DNA of 64,000 bases from Sutcliffiella horikoshii (GCA_001636495.1 KV440964.1:3488666-3552665); one strand, 5' to 3'; positions 29,254-39,121 are shown, counted from the first letter of the stretch. Notes: generated by a model not told the origin, from the letters alone. Program-made: numbers and translations.

Positions 29254-31845
29254 TTAGTCACCGATAACGAGTTTTCCTTCCTCCACCGTAATAATTATTT
29301 CTTGGAAATCTTGGATGGTCCCTTTTATTATTTCCTTCGCAATAAGTGTCTCGATATGTTTTTGGATAAATCTTTTCAGTGGTCTGGCACCATATACGGG
29401 ATCGTACGCACTATCAGCAATGAAGAGTTTAGCATCGTCCGTTAGATGTAATGTAAGGTGCTTATCCTCTAGACGGGCTTGTAGATCTTTGATTAACTTT
29501 TCCACAATAACCCCAATCTGAATTTTGGATAATGGCGAAAAGATGACCGTATCATCAATCCGATTCAATAATTCTGGCCTGAAATGATTGCGTAACTGGT
29601 GCAATACTTTCTCTTTTGTTTCCTCCTCAATCACGTCCCCTACATTTTCCAGTAAGACGTTCGAGCCGATATTGGAGGTCATGATGATGACCGTGTTTTT
29701 GAAATCGACCGTTTTCCATTGTGCGTCCGTTATCCTCCCGTCATCCAACATTTGTAGCAGAATATTGAATACTTCCGGATGAGCTTTTTCCACTTCATCC
29801 AATAGTACGACAGAATAAGGCTTCCTTCTTACCGCTTCTGTCAGCTGTCCGCCTTCTTCATAGCCGACATAGCCTGGAGGTGCTCCAATCAGTCTTGATA
29901 CTGCATGTTTTTCCATATACTCTGACATATCAATGCGAATGATTTGTTCTTCACTATCAAAAAGTGATTGTGCCAGCGCTCTGGCAAGCTCTGTTTTCCC
30001 TACACCTGTAGGACCTAGGAAAATAAAAGATCCAATTGGTCTGTTTGGATCCTTGATCCCTGCCCTTGCGCGGATTACTGCCTCGGACACTAGCTGTACT
30101 GCTTCTTCCTGTCCGACAACCCGTTGGTGAAGGATTTCTTCAAGCTTCAATAATTTTTCTCTTTCTCCTTCCACAAGCTTTGTGACAGGTATTCCTGTCC
30201 ATTTCGCCACAATCCCAGCTATCTCTTCTTCTGTTACTTCTTCTCTGAGAAGTTGGTTTGATTCTTTCTTCTGTTTAGCTTTTTCCTCTAATTGTAAAAG
30301 TTCTTTTTCCAAGCTTGGTATTTTCCCATGCCTTAATTCTGCAGCCTTGTACAGATCATAGTTATTTTCCGCAGTCTCCAAGTCCCGTTTGGATTTCTCC
30401 AATTCCTCGCGTTTAACTCTGACTAGCTGGATATCATCTTTCTCCAACTGCCATTGCGCTTTCATGGTAGAGGCTTGTTCTTTGAGGTTCGCCAATTCCT
30501 GCTGCAATTGCAATAATCTTTCCTTGCTCGCCTGATCTTTTTCTTTTTTGAGGGCAGCTTCTTCGATCTCAAGCTGCATCACCCTTCTTGTCACTTCATC
30601 GAGTTCTGACGGCATGGAGTCTATTTCCGTCCGTATCATGGCACACGCCTCATCCACAAGATCAATTGCCTTATCTGGTAAAAAACGTTCTGAAATGTAA
30701 CGGTTGGATAATACCGCGGCGGATACAATGGCACGGTCGTGGATGTTCACACCATGATGTATTTCAAAACGTTCTTTTAGTCCACGTAAAATGGAGATGG
30801 TATCCTCAACTGTCGGCTCTTGCACAAGGACTTGTTGGAACCGGCGCTCTAACGCGGGGTCTTTTTCGATATATTGCCTGTGCTCATTTAATGTAGTTGC
30901 CCCAATACAATGCAGTTCCCCGCGGGCAAGCATCGGTTTGAGCATATTACCTGCATCCATCGATCCCTCCGTCTTACCGGCTCCTACAATAGTGTGTAGT
31001 TCATCAATGAAAAGCAAAATCTGTCCGTCGCTCTTTTTGATTTCCTGAAGAACTGCTTTTAGTCTCTCTTCAAATTCCCCTCTGTATTTAGCACCCGCTA
31101 CGAGTGAGCTAAGGTCCAAGGAAAATATGGTCTTATCCTTCAGTCCGTCTGGAACGTCCTTTCTTACGATACGCTGTGCCAATCCTTCCACGATAGCGGT
31201 TTTTCCAACACCAGGTTCACCAATAAGGACCGGGTTGTTTTTGGTTTTTCTGGATAGGATTCTGATTACCCTGCGAATTTCCTGATCCCTGCCGATAACT
31301 GGATCGAGCTTGCCGCTTTTCACTTCTTCAATTAAATCCCTTCCGTATTTTTTTAACGCTTCATATGTAGATTCCGGTTCTTTGGAAGTCACTTTTTGGT
31401 TCCCCCTAATTTCTTGGATGGCTTGTAGTAGTCTTGCTTCATTAAGATTGTAGGTATCGCTTAACTTTTTCAATTGATGGGTTGTGCTGTTCTGATGGAA
31501 TAGAGCAAGAAGAATATGTTCGATGGAAAGGAAATCGTCTTCCCATTCTATTTTCCATTCATCCGCTTTTTTGAATGTTTGATTCAGTTGATTGCTTATA
31601 TAGGCGTCACTTGTTGCGCCGCTTACTTCAGGCTTTGTTTTCAGTTGACCATTAAGATCAGATTGGAGCGCCTGAGTATCTACTTTCAGCTTTTGCAGGA
31701 CTCTTTCTGTAAGCCCTTCATACTGCTGAAGCAATGCAAGAAAGAGGTGCTCATGTTCAATTTGCTGATGATTCATCTTTTCCGCAAGACTCTTGGCCAT
31801 CACGATGGCCTCCTGTAGCTTGGTGGTCATTTGATTGATGTTCAT
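29254..31845 (-). CDS. clpB: ATP-dependent disaggregase ClpB
   Basis: A 863-residue Hsp100 chaperone that, with DnaK, extracts polypeptides from aggregates. Domains in order: double Clp_N (1-145), AAA+ module 1 with GEPGVGKT, a coiled-coil middle domain (about 400-520, with [19 protein letters not shown]), AAA+ module 2 with GPTGVGKT, and the D2-small domain. The ClpP-binding IGF-type loop of ClpA/ClpX is not seen. The ATG at 31845 follows AAAGGAGTG. B. subtilis lacks clpB; many other bacilli have it. I see no CIRCE or CtsR heptad (GGTCAAA) upstream, so its heat control is unclear. Confidence 0.96.
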   Translation of the reverse strand: MNINQMTTKLQEAIVMAKSLAEKMNHQQIEHEHLFLALLQQYEGLTERVLQKLKVDTQALQSDLNGQLKTKPEVSGATSDAYISNQLNQTFKKADEWKIEWEDDFLSIEHILLALFHQNSTTHQLKKLSDTYNLNEARLLQAIQEIRGNQKVTSKEPESTYEALKKYGRDLIEEVKSGKLDPVIGRDQEIRRVIRILSRKTKNNPVLIGEPGVGKTAIVEGLAQRIVRKDVPDGLKDKTIFSLDLSSLVAGAKYRGEFEERLKAVLQEIKKSDGQILLFIDELHTIVGAGKTEGSMDAGNMLKPMLARGELHCIGATTLNEHRQYIEKDPALERRFQQVLVQEPTVEDTISILRGLKERFEIHHGVNIHDRAIVSAAVLSNRYISERFLPDKAIDLVDEACAMIRTEIDSMPSELDEVTRRVMQLEIEEAALKKEKDQASKERLLQLQQELANLKEQASTMKAQWQLEKDDIQLVRVKREELEKSKRDLETAENNYDLYKAAELRHGKIPSLEKELLQLEEKAKQKKESNQLLREEVTEEEIAGIVAKWTGIPVTKLVEGEREKLLKLEEILHQRVVGQEEAVQLVSEAVIRARAGIKDPNRPIGSFIFLGPTGVGKTELARALAQSLFDSEEQIIRIDMSEYMEKHAVSRLIGAPPGYVGYEEGGQLTEAVRRKPYSVVLLDEVEKAHPEVFNILLQMLDDGRITDAQWKTVDFKNTVIIMTSNIGSNVLLENVGDVIEEETKEKVLHQLRNHFRPELLNRIDDTVIFSPLSKIQIGVIVEKLIKDLQARLEDKHLTLHLTDDAKLFIADSAYDPVYGARPLKRFIQKHIETLIAKEIIKGTIQDFQEIIITVEEGKLVIGD

Positions 31846-31937
31846 ATTGGTATCACTCCTTTGTAGGTGATTTCTAATTTTCCCCTTCACATTTCTTTAC
31901 GAATCAACTCGAATAAAAGTTTCCTTATTGTCTATCC

Positions 31938-31970
31938 AAAAAAGCCACCCTCTAAATTAAGAGGATGACC
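31938..31970 (-). terminator. Terminator of yjzC
   Basis: On the minus strand GTCATCCTCT pairs with AGAGGGTGGC (two G-T pairs) and is followed by six T, separating yjzC from clpB. Confidence 0.88.
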
Positions 31971-31977
31971 TTATAAA

Positions 31978-32157
31978 TTACGGACGGCGCTTCTTCGCCC
32001 AGAGTCGGTTGTGATTGGAGGTTTCGGGAAATGTGTCCCCAGCTTTCAGGTTGATTTTCTGAGGATGTTTGACGCCACTGCCAGTTTCCCCGATTTCCAA
32101 ATAGATACCGTTGTTAGGCGCTTTTTGTCCCGGTCTGAATTGTTGATTCTGGCCCAT
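31978..32157 (-). CDS. yjzC: YjzC-family small protein
   Basis: A 59-residue basic protein, beginning MGQNQQFRPGQKAPNNGIYL and ending LWAKKRRP. This is the YjzC family, found throughout Bacillaceae; its function is unknown to me. The sequence contains two short conserved turns (RPGQKAPNNG, LKAGDTFPET). The frame is complete, with a ribosome site (GGGAG) upstream and its own terminator. Confidence 0.88.
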   Translation of the reverse strand: MGQNQQFRPGQKAPNNGIYLEIGETGSGVKHPQKINLKAGDTFPETSNHNRLWAKKRRP

Positions 32158-32295
32158 ACGATTCCCTCCTATTGTCAGATCATGAACTTCTAATTAGGCA
32201 GACAGTATGTGCATTGAGAAAAAGTATCTCCCTACTATCATTCCCAATGTAGAAATTTTCATGAACGGATCAACTGGTCGATAGGCCATCCATTA

Positions 32296-32634
32296 TTAAG
32301 CAATTGTCAGGACTTCATGCTTGGAGGCAAGATCAATAAAATGGGCCATGCCACTTATTTCGCCGCTTATAAGCCTCTGCTCGACCTCATAATGATCCAC
32401 ACATGTTTTACATGCATAAACAGGTACACCTGATTCATGAATTTCTTTCAAGTGTACAGACACGAGAGAATCTTCCGTTAACGTGTAGACCCCTGTATTC
32501 ATCAGGAAAATTGCCTCTGGCTTATCTTCGCGTTGCTTTAGAATAGTGAAAAAAGTTTCTAGGACACCCTCTCCCAGAGCTTCATCCCCTTTTCCCAACT
32601 GATTGGAGCTGACAAGTATCACCTTATTTTTCAT
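32296..32634 (-). CDS. DsrE/YedF C-terminal-like family protein
   Basis: A 112-residue soluble protein. VILVSSNQLGKGDEALGEGV and VYACKTCVDHYEVEQRL (Cys-x-x-Cys) resemble the C-terminal domain of YedF-type selenium-metabolism proteins and the DsrE/DsrF fold. The N-terminal TusA-like domain of full-length YedF is missing. A role in sulfur handling is inferred from fold only. The start follows AAGGGGAG. It lies just downstream of yitW on the same strand. Confidence 0.72.
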   Translation of the reverse strand: MKNKVILVSSNQLGKGDEALGEGVLETFFTILKQREDKPEAIFLMNTGVYTLTEDSLVSVHLKEIHESGVPVYACKTCVDHYEVEQRLISGEISGMAHFIDLASKHEVLTIA

Positions 32635-32667
32635 GATCTTTCTCCCCTTCCACTCTTGTATGTATTT

Positions 32668-32979
32668 TTAGTCTGTGACGTTTAATGCAATCTTTGCTAA
32701 ACGGGACATTCTATCTTTGCTCCATGGCGGGTTGAACGTAATGTTTACATCCACATCATTAATTTCTTCTACCGGCGCAAGCTTCTTTTTGACGTCCTCC
32801 ACAATTTCCCCTGCCAGCGGGCAACCAATGGAGGTCAATGTCATCGTAATATCCACATTATTGGATGCATCAATTTCCACATCATATACAAGTCCCAAGT
32901 TTACAATGTCAACCCCAAGCTCTGGATCCTCCACCTCTTCTAATTTCTCCATCACTTTATCCTTTAGTGCTTCCTGCAT
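32668..32979 (-). CDS. yitW: YitW, MIP18/DUF59 iron-sulfur assembly factor
   Basis: A 103-residue MIP18-family (DUF59) protein: EDPELGVDIVNLGLVYDVEI and MTLTSIGCPLAGEI carry the conserved cysteine. The family helps insert Fe-S clusters into apoproteins. The ATG at 32979 follows AAAAGGAGAG; it overlaps the yitV stop by 23 nt, so translation is probably coupled. The order yitV-yitW is the same as in B. subtilis. Confidence 0.9.
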   Translation of the reverse strand: MQEALKDKVMEKLEEVEDPELGVDIVNLGLVYDVEIDASNNVDITMTLTSIGCPLAGEIVEDVKKKLAPVEEINDVDVNITFNPPWSKDRMSRLAKIALNVTD

Positions 32980-33769
32980 GATATCTCTCCTTTTCACTTT
33001 GCTGAAGATGATTAGCAAACCAATTCACTGTTGCCAATACACCTTCCCTGCTTACTTTATGATCTGCATGTTCATCTACGAGTACCTTTATATTATTCGG
33101 CTTATTTTTATAATAACCTTTATTAGCTTTTACAAACGTCAATAGCGGATTAATCGGAACCTCTTTGTCCTGTTTTCCGTGCCAGCATAACAAAGGTCGT
33201 GCGTTTAGAGTGGCAGGATCAGCGGCTAAATCATATGGTTCCAATTTTGAGATGTATGCTTCCAACTGCTCTTCACTGAATGGGAGGATAAACCCTGTTT
33301 CGAGTACTTTTTGCACTTTATAACGTGCAAATTCTTGGTAGCTAGGACAGCCCATCAAACTGACTGCCGCTTTGATCCAAGGGTATCTTTTCAAAGCACC
33401 GAATGTCACAATGCCTCCCATGGAGGTGCCGGCAACCCCAATGTCTGTTTCTAAAGCTAATCCCTCTTCAATGAGATGTTTTTTCAAAATATCTATTTCA
33501 TGGACGGTTTGTACAACGATCTCCCAAAAGGCCTGCATCATTTCGTGATTCTTCAGACCGCTATCTCGATTTCCATGGTGAAGGCAGTCTGGAAGAATTA
33601 CCCGAAAACCCTTTTCTGCTAAAAGGTAGGCATAGTGCAAATTATTCTCCTTTACACTTTGAAACCCATGTATAAAGATAACAGTAGGTTTCGTCTTTGA
33701 AAAGGATTGTGCCTCACAGACGTGTAGAAAAGAAATCGCTCCCGTTTTTTGCATTGCTACATTTATCAT
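32957..33769 (-). CDS. yitV: YitV-like alpha/beta hydrolase (esterase)
   Basis: A 270-residue cytoplasmic alpha/beta hydrolase. The oxyanion HG is in VIFIHGFQSV, the nucleophile elbow is GVAGTSMGG (Ser), the acid is probably Asp in WHGKQDKEVP and the base is His in VDEHADHKVS near residue 245. No signal peptide. It overlaps yitW at its 3' end. The substrate is unknown. Confidence 0.87.
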   Translation of the reverse strand: MINVAMQKTGAISFLHVCEAQSFSKTKPTVIFIHGFQSVKENNLHYAYLLAEKGFRVILPDCLHHGNRDSGLKNHEMMQAFWEIVVQTVHEIDILKKHLIEEGLALETDIGVAGTSMGGIVTFGALKRYPWIKAAVSLMGCPSYQEFARYKVQKVLETGFILPFSEEQLEAYISKLEPYDLAADPATLNARPLLCWHGKQDKEVPINPLLTFVKANKGYYKNKPNNIKVLVDEHADHKVSREGVLATVNWFANHLQQSEKERYHAGSTKG

Positions 33770-33908
33770 CTTCCATCCCCCAGTCAACTTTTACCTCATT
33801 TTTCCTGTTTCATCTAGTCTTGTCTAGTTTAACATGTAGACAATCAAAATTGAAAAAGGTTACACTTGGAATAGAAATATTTTTATGTAGGAAAAGAGGA
33901 GTATTAAT

Positions 33909-34718
33909 ATGGCGGAAAAACATCTAATTGCAGTAGACTTAGACGGAACCTTGTTGACAGATGATAAAAAAATCTCCAAACGTAATAAAATGGCTCTTCA
34001 AAAAGCGATGGAGCAAGGACACGAAGTGGTGATTGCAACGGGACGTCCCTATCGCGCCAGCATCATGTATTATGAAGAACTTAATCTGACATCTCCCATT
34101 GTAAACTTTAACGGAGCTTTCGTTCATTATCCAGGCAACGATGAATGGGGCATCTATCATGAACCTCTTTCCATTGAAACCGTAAAGGAAATTGTGGAAG
34201 TGAGTGAGAAATACAACATACATAATATTTTGGCGGAAGTGATGGATGACGTTTATTTTCATTTTCATGATGAAAAATTATTGGACATTTTCGGCTTTGG
34301 TAATCCAAAAATTGAAACGGGTGACCTTAGAAAGGTCCTTAAAAAGGATCCTACATGTATTCTCATACATGCCAGTGAAGACGAAGTCCCTAAAATCAGA
34401 GAATATTTATCAGAAGTGCACGCCGAAGTAATTGACCACAGGCGCTGGGCTGCACCATGGCATGTCATCGAGCTTGTCCGCACTGGCATGAACAAAGCGG
34501 TTGGATTACAGAAAGTAGCTGCACATTATAATATTGCTCAAGAAAACATCATCGCATTCGGTGATGAGGATAACGACTACGAAATGATCGAGTACGCAGG
34601 AACAGGTGTGGCAATGGGGAATGCCATTGACGGCCTGAAAGGAAAAGCAAATGAAGTGACACTCAGCAATGAAGAAGACGGAATTGCCGTGTTCCTGGAG
34701 AAAAAGCTGAACCTATAA
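33909..34718 (+). CDS. yitU: YitU, Cof-type HAD phosphatase
   Basis: A 269-residue HAD hydrolase with cap type C2b: motif I DLDGTLL (Asp 9 and 11), motif II ATGRP, motif III/IV GDEDNDYEMI. B. subtilis YitU is one of the phosphatases reported to act on the riboflavin precursor 5-amino-6-(5-phosphoribitylamino)uracil; the same activity here is inferred. It diverges from yitV and is followed by two small genes on the same strand. Confidence 0.9.
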   Translation: MAEKHLIAVDLDGTLLTDDKKISKRNKMALQKAMEQGHEVVIATGRPYRASIMYYEELNLTSPIVNFNGAFVHYPGNDEWGIYHEPLSIETVKEIVEVSEKYNIHNILAEVMDDVYFHFHDEKLLDIFGFGNPKIETGDLRKVLKKDPTCILIHASEDEVPKIREYLSEVHAEVIDHRRWAAPWHVIELVRTGMNKAVGLQKVAAHYNIAQENIIAFGDEDNDYEMIEYAGTGVAMGNAIDGLKGKANEVTLSNEEDGIAVFLEKKLNL

Positions 34719-34809
34719 GACCAATATTTGCCCTCATAGAAAACACCTTTTTTACTTAGACTACTTAGTGGACAAGTGATTGTCCGATATGAAAAGGGGG
34801 GCTTTCATA

Positions 34810-34962
34810 ATGGGTAGAAGCAGCAAATCAAAACGTTTTGTTCAGCAGGGTAAAAATTCTGTACAGCTTCATGACCAACAAATCCCTTATCACCTGACGA
34901 TGGAACAAGCTGAAGAGCGCAAAGCACATCAAGCAGAACGCAATTCTCTTGGAGGGATATAA
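34810..34962 (+). CDS. 50-residue basic protein of unknown function
   Basis: A short, very polar protein (MGRSSKSKRFVQQGKNSVQL at the start, Glu/Lys-rich helix at the end). AAGGGGG lies nine bases before the ATG at 34810. Composition (Gln-, Lys-, Ser-rich, no hydrophobic segment) resembles minor small spore proteins, but I do not recognise a family. It sits two bases before the next gene and is clearly co-transcribed. Confidence 0.65.
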   Translation: MGRSSKSKRFVQQGKNSVQLHDQQIPYHLTMEQAEERKAHQAERNSLGGI

Positions 34963-34964
34963 TT

Positions 34965-35201
34965 ATGGGAAACCAATTATTCCAGTCCGCTCGTGAAGCC
35001 GTGATGAATGTAGTAAAGGGCAAGCATGATTCTGCACCTGAGCATAACCATAAACATGATTATTCATCTGAAATCAACTCAGATTCGATGAGTGTTGCTA
35101 AAAACGCATTATCCTCCGCTTATGCAAATTCTAACGACGCTGAAAAAGCGCAACTTCGTGAATTGCAGGAAGAACTTTTCAACAGTCAACAAGATAAGTA
35201 A
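34965..35201 (+). CDS. DUF3813-family protein
   Basis: A 78-residue soluble protein: an N-terminal helix (LFQSAREAVMNVVKGK), a His-rich linker (EHNHKHDYS) and a second helix ending LQEELFNSQQDK. This matches the DUF3813 family, which I know from Bacillaceae near yitT/yitU; no function is known. The ATG follows GGAGGG. A bidirectional terminator separates it from yitT. Confidence 0.78.
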   Translation: MGNQLFQSAREAVMNVVKGKHDSAPEHNHKHDYSSEINSDSMSVAKNALSSAYANSNDAEKAQLRELQEELFNSQQDK

Positions 35202-35209
35202 CATACAAA

Positions 35210-35246
35210 AACAGCGCACAAGCCTTAGAGCTTATGCGCTGTTTTT
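35210..35246. terminator. Bidirectional terminator
   Basis: AACAGCGCA pairs with TGCGCTGTT, extended by an inner AAGC/GCTT pairing, with A and T runs on both sides. It serves the DUF3813 gene and yitT. Confidence 0.9.
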
Positions 35247-36091
35247 TAATCTTTTCTGAAGAAACCGAAAATACCAGTAGTCTGTACGATATTAGTGAAA
35301 GCATTTGGATCCGCTTCTTTTAAGATCCGCTCCAAATCATACATCTCATAACGGGTAATAACAATCATTAGCATTTCCTTATCTTCTCCCGTAAATGCCC
35401 CTCGTGCGGGAACAGACGTAATACCACGCACCATTTTCGCATGAATGGCCTCTTTCACCGCCTGTCCCTTCTTCGTCACAATCATCGCAGTCAGCTTTTC
35501 ATGACGGGTATGGATCGCGTCAATGACACGTGTGGATGCGTAAAGGGTCACAAGCGTATATAATGCCTTTTCCCAGCCAAACACAAGTCCAGCTGTGACA
35601 ATAATTACGGCATTAAGCGCAAAGAAGTAAGTTCCAACAGGCTTGTCCTTCATTCTGGATAAAATCATCGCGATGATATCCAAACCTCCCGTTGAAGCCC
35701 CCCACTTCAGCGTCAAGCCAACACCTACCGCTGCAATGACACCACCGAAGACGGCATTGAGCAAAATATCGTCATTAAATGAGTAAATAGGAACGACTTC
35801 CAGAAACAACGACATAAGGAATACACTTAAGAAACTATAAATGGTAAAAGAGCGCCCTACCTTCTTCCAGGCTAATATCGTTACCGGTATATTTAGTAGC
35901 AATAATGTAATACCTGTTGAAACCGTAAAAGGTAGAAAATCTTCAGAAATACGGAATATCAGCTGTGATACTCCCGTAAAACCACTTGCGTAAACATCTG
36001 CCGGAATCAGAAAGAAGTTCATCGCAATTGCGTTTAAAAAAGCTCCAACTAGTACAATCAGCACCTTTTTAATATGTTGCTGCATATTCAT
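35246..36091 (-). CDS. yitT: YitT-family membrane protein
   Basis: A 281-residue protein with five or six hydrophobic helices in residues 8-190 (including GWEKALYTLVTLYASTRVID at the end of the membrane part) and a soluble C-terminal DUF2179 domain (about 200-281) ending IFGFFRKD. The family is widespread in Firmicutes with no firm function. It lies next to yitS-type degV as in B. subtilis. Confidence 0.9.
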   Translation of the reverse strand: MNMQQHIKKVLIVLVGAFLNAIAMNFFLIPADVYASGFTGVSQLIFRISEDFLPFTVSTGITLLLLNIPVTILAWKKVGRSFTIYSFLSVFLMSLFLEVVPIYSFNDDILLNAVFGGVIAAVGVGLTLKWGASTGGLDIIAMILSRMKDKPVGTYFFALNAVIIVTAGLVFGWEKALYTLVTLYASTRVIDAIHTRHEKLTAMIVTKKGQAVKEAIHAKMVRGITSVPARGAFTGEDKEMLMIVITRYEMYDLERILKEADPNAFTNIVQTTGIFGFFRKD

Positions 36092-36306
36092 TTGGCCTAA
36101 ACCCTCCTAACAACCTACTGCCTTATTTTATGTATTTTGCCTCTTTTTACGCTTCCGAAACGATAAACTTGATTTTCTTTTCTTGAAGAGTGGCTCATTA
36201 ATAGGTAAACTTGAAAAAAGGAGTATTATTCCTCTAATGGAAGGATCGTCAGTTTTTCATATATAGCTTAACCCATGCTTGTTAGTATAATAAAGAAGGT
36301 GACCTA

Positions 36307-37170
36307 ATGACAATAAGAATTATTGCAGATAGTGCCAGCGACTTACCAAAAGAGTTTTTTACGAACGAAAAGGTGGACCTTATTCCTCTGAAAGTACTGT
36401 TCGGAGAGACCGAATATGAGGATATGGTCACCATTGATTCATCCAAAGTGTATGATGCTATGCGTGAAGGAGAAGTGATCAAAACTTCTCAAGCCTCCCC
36501 TGTTTTCATGAAAGAGCTTTTCACTGAAGTGGCAAGGAAACAGGAAACTGCTATCTACGTTGCCTTTTCTTCCGAATTATCGGGGACCTATCAAACAGCG
36601 GTACTCATGCAAAAGGAAGTGTTGGAGGAGTATCCGGAACTCGACCTAACCATCATTGATTCCAAGTGTGCCTCTCTAGGCTACGGTCTAGTTGTGAAGA
36701 GAGCTGCAGAACTGGCAGTTGGCGGATCATCTAAAGAAGAACTTTTGGCTTCTGTTGAGTATGACATTTCGCATATGGAGCACGTCTTCACGGTTGATAA
36801 TCTTGATTATCTGGCACGTGGCGGCCGAGTAAGCAAAGCATCTGCTTTTGTAGGTGGGCTATTGAATATAAAGCCTTTACTGCATATGGAAGATGGAAAA
36901 TTGATCCCCTTGGAGAAAATCCGTGGCCGCAAGAAAGTCTTGCGCCGCATGGTGGATGTCATGCGCGCCCGTAACGGTTTTGATACAGTCGAGCAACGGA
37001 TCGGAATCAGCCATGGAGATGATTTGGCAACAGCACAAGCATTGAAAGAAATGATCGAAGAGTCATCTGATTGCAGCAATTATACCATTACTTCCATCGG
37101 TTCAGCTGTAGGTGCCCACGCAGGCCCAGGAACCATCGCCTTATTCTTCCTGAACGGGAAAAAAGCGTAA
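36307..37170 (+). CDS. DegV-family fatty-acid-binding protein (YitS type)
   Basis: A 287-residue DegV protein. The N-terminal DSASDLPKEF and the mid-protein VAFSSELSGTYQTA and VDNLDYLARGGRVSKASAF are the conserved lipid-carboxylate-binding segments. These proteins bind a fatty acid and, in some bacteria, feed FakA fatty-acid kinase. No fakA is present here. The start follows AGAAGGTGA. The gene order next to yitT fits yitS. Confidence 0.9.
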   Translation: MTIRIIADSASDLPKEFFTNEKVDLIPLKVLFGETEYEDMVTIDSSKVYDAMREGEVIKTSQASPVFMKELFTEVARKQETAIYVAFSSELSGTYQTAVLMQKEVLEEYPELDLTIIDSKCASLGYGLVVKRAAELAVGGSSKEELLASVEYDISHMEHVFTVDNLDYLARGGRVSKASAFVGGLLNIKPLLHMEDGKLIPLEKIRGRKKVLRRMVDVMRARNGFDTVEQRIGISHGDDLATAQALKEMIEESSDCSNYTITSIGSAVGAHAGPGTIALFFLNGKKA

Positions 37171-37234
37171 CACATAACTTCATTTTGTAAGGACAACCTA
37201 TTCCTATCCATTTCAGAAAGGGGTAGGTTTTTCT

Positions 37235-37366
37235 ATGCCACATACAAGCGATAACGACAAAAAAGCGAAAGACAACAATGCAAAGCGCCACGAAAAGAAC
37301 ATGCAGCGCGAGAAGAATGAACAAAAAGGTGAACGTCAGTATTCCAAGAAGACAGATCACTTATAG
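37235..37366 (+). CDS. 43-residue hydrophilic protein, DUF3941-like
   Basis: A short, extremely charged protein (Lys 10, Asp/Glu 8, Asn 6) starting MPHTSDNDKKAKDNNAKRHE and ending YSKKTDHL. The sequence style matches the DUF3941 family found in Bacillus. A strong ribosome site (AAAGGGG) precedes the ATG and a terminator follows. Function is unknown. Confidence 0.7.
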   Translation: MPHTSDNDKKAKDNNAKRHEKNMQREKNEQKGERQYSKKTDHL

Positions 37367-37384
37367 GATATAAGGTATTGATGG

Positions 37385-37411
37385 AGCCGCTTCTGTTGGG
37401 AGGCGGCTTTT
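37385..37411 (+). terminator. Terminator of the DUF3941-like gene
   Basis: AGCCGC pairs with GCGGCT and is followed by TTTTG. The stem is short but GC-rich. The rest of 37412-37508 holds no gene. Confidence 0.65.
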
Positions 37412-37508
37412 GATAAGTAATGGGGGGAATGCTATAGCCTAAATAGAAGCTGGAATAGTTTCTAAGGCTAAAAAGTCGAGAAAAAGACTTTTTAGCACTT
37501 CCTTCGTC

Positions 37509-37549
37509 AAAAAAAAGAAGCAGTCCCATGTAATGAACTGCATCTTCTC
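37509..37549 (-). terminator. Terminator of cvfB
   Basis: On the minus strand GAAGATGCAGT pairs with ACTGCTTC (one bulge) and is followed by eight T. Confidence 0.85.
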
Positions 37550-37554
37550 TCCAA

Positions 37555-38418
37555 TTAATTCTCTTCTTCTTCTTCCTTTTTATACGTCCAACCCTCGGAC
37601 TGACGGATCAAGCCCTGTTTCAGCAGCTTACCTATTGCACGTTTAAAGGCCGCTTTACTGATATGAAACTGCTCCTTTATATCTTCAGGAGAGCTTTTGT
37701 CACTGTAAGGCATTGTTCCTCCCCTAAGCTCCAAATAATCCATGATTACCCGTGCATCATCATCCATCGCTTCCTGTTTCCGAGGCAACAGCGATACGTT
37801 GATGGTGCCATCATCCTTCACATCGATGACTCTTCCTTCTACCACCTGACCCAATCTTGGCTCTTCTTTACGTTCCGAGTTATGGATAAATCCTACGTAC
37901 CCTTCGTTCGAAATCATATAGCTTCCAACTTTTAAAAGTCGGTAGATTGCGCCTTGTACATTTTGGTTCAGGATATTGGATGGTGCTTTGATTGAACGAT
38001 CCAGCATCACGTCCTGTGTAGCAAGCTTTCCAATCAATTTCCCACGGCGATCCGTTTTCACACGGCAAAGCAGATGGTCGCCAACCTGTGGCCAAATTTT
38101 TTCAAATACCGGTAAATCGTCTGCTGGAATAAGGGCATCCTTCGCAATTCCGATATTGATGAATGCACCAAGACCAGGAAGCACTTCTACCACTTCCATC
38201 CACTCATGTCCATTCAGACCCTTTGGAATCGTCATCGTTGCAGTGATGCGGCTCTTTTGATCGGAGTATAGGAAAACCTCCACCGTTTCGTCTTCTCCTA
38301 ATTCCCTTGTCGCTTCATTTTTGTGAAGCAGAATGGTCTCTTCCCCATCCGTTAACATATATCCAAGCGGTGTCTCGCGATCGACCGTCAATTCCAATAC
38401 CGTACCAGTTTCCATCAT
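37555..38418 (-). CDS. cvfB: CvfB/YitL, S1-domain RNA-binding protein
   Basis: A 287-residue protein with tandem S1-type OB folds (residues about 4-60, 65-135 and 140-210; for example VLPGLGAFINIGIAKDALIP and YMISNEGYVGFIHNSE) and a C-terminal winged helix (YLELRGGTMPYSDKSSPEDI onward). S. aureus CvfB binds RNA and affects virulence gene expression. Here it is equivalent to B. subtilis YitL. It starts after AAGGAAGG and is divergent from yajQ. Confidence 0.92.
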   Translation of the reverse strand: MMETGTVLELTVDRETPLGYMLTDGEETILLHKNEATRELGEDETVEVFLYSDQKSRITATMTIPKGLNGHEWMEVVEVLPGLGAFINIGIAKDALIPADDLPVFEKIWPQVGDHLLCRVKTDRRGKLIGKLATQDVMLDRSIKAPSNILNQNVQGAIYRLLKVGSYMISNEGYVGFIHNSERKEEPRLGQVVEGRVIDVKDDGTINVSLLPRKQEAMDDDARVIMDYLELRGGTMPYSDKSSPEDIKEQFHISKAAFKRAIGKLLKQGLIRQSEGWTYKKEEEEEN

Positions 38419-38577
38419 AATTATGTACCTTCCTTTTTACACATTGTTATATAAAGTGTACCTGACTTTGTTTAAGTTGTCCAAACCGCTTCATTCTACT
38501 ATAATTAAGGATAGAAAGCCATATTTTTCTTACCATTACCATTTGGTAAAATTTTAACCTATGCTGGAGGGATTTCC

Positions 38578-39069
38578 ATGGCAAAAGAGAGCTCTTTTGA
38601 TATCGTCTCAAAAGTCGACCTGTCTGAAGTGACAAACGCCATCAATATTGCACTAAAAGAAATTCAAAACCGTTTTGATTTCAAAGGATCTGTCAGTGAC
38701 ATCAAACTTGAAAAAGAGGAACTTGTTCTTCTTTCAGATAGCGAGTTCAAACTGGATCAACTGAAAGATGTAATGGTCAGCAAAATGATCAAGCGTAATG
38801 TTCCTACTAAAAACATTCAATACGGAAAGATTGAAGATGCTTCCAAAGGGGCAGTACGCCAGCGTGGAAAGCTTGTTCAGGGTATTGATAAGGACAACAC
38901 GAAAAAAATCAATACCATCATCAAAAACTCTGGCTTGAAAGTAAAAACGCAAATTCAGGACGACCAGGTACGTGTAACAGGAAAGAACCGCGATGATTTG
39001 CAACAAGTTATCGCCGCTCTTCGCGAAGCTGACTTGGATATTGATCTGCAATTTGTGAACTACCGATAA
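38578..39069 (+). CDS. YajQ-family nucleotide-binding protein (YitK)
   Basis: A 163-residue protein made of two ferredoxin-like halves; [20 protein letters not shown] at the start and [19 protein letters not shown] at the end are family hallmarks. Members bind c-di-GMP or nucleotides; the B. subtilis counterpart is YitK. The ATG follows GGAGGG. It shares a terminator with the convergent acetyltransferase gene. Confidence 0.95.
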   Translation: MAKESSFDIVSKVDLSEVTNAINIALKEIQNRFDFKGSVSDIKLEKEELVLLSDSEFKLDQLKDVMVSKMIKRNVPTKNIQYGKIEDASKGAVRQRGKLVQGIDKDNTKKINTIIKNSGLKVKTQIQDDQVRVTGKNRDDLQQVIAALREADLDIDLQFVNYR

Positions 39070-39077
39070 GCTAACAA

Positions 39078-39118
39078 AACAGCGGTGCCCCGTTCTGAAG
39101 AGACGCGGGCACTTTTCC
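39078..39118. terminator. Terminator between yajQ and the acetyltransferase gene
   Basis: GTGCCC pairs with GGGCAC, extended by CG/CG with a small mismatch, followed by TTTTCC on the plus strand. Confidence 0.75.
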
Positions 39119-39121
39119 TGT

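Noticed and set aside
31846-31977. CIRCE or CtsR operator before clpB
   Set aside because: Both strands were read; no TTAGCACTC inverted repeat and no GGTCAAA heptad were found.
36100-36306. Short leader peptide upstream of degV (MEGSSVFHI)
   Set aside because: Only nine codons with a poorly spaced ribosome site; likely chance.
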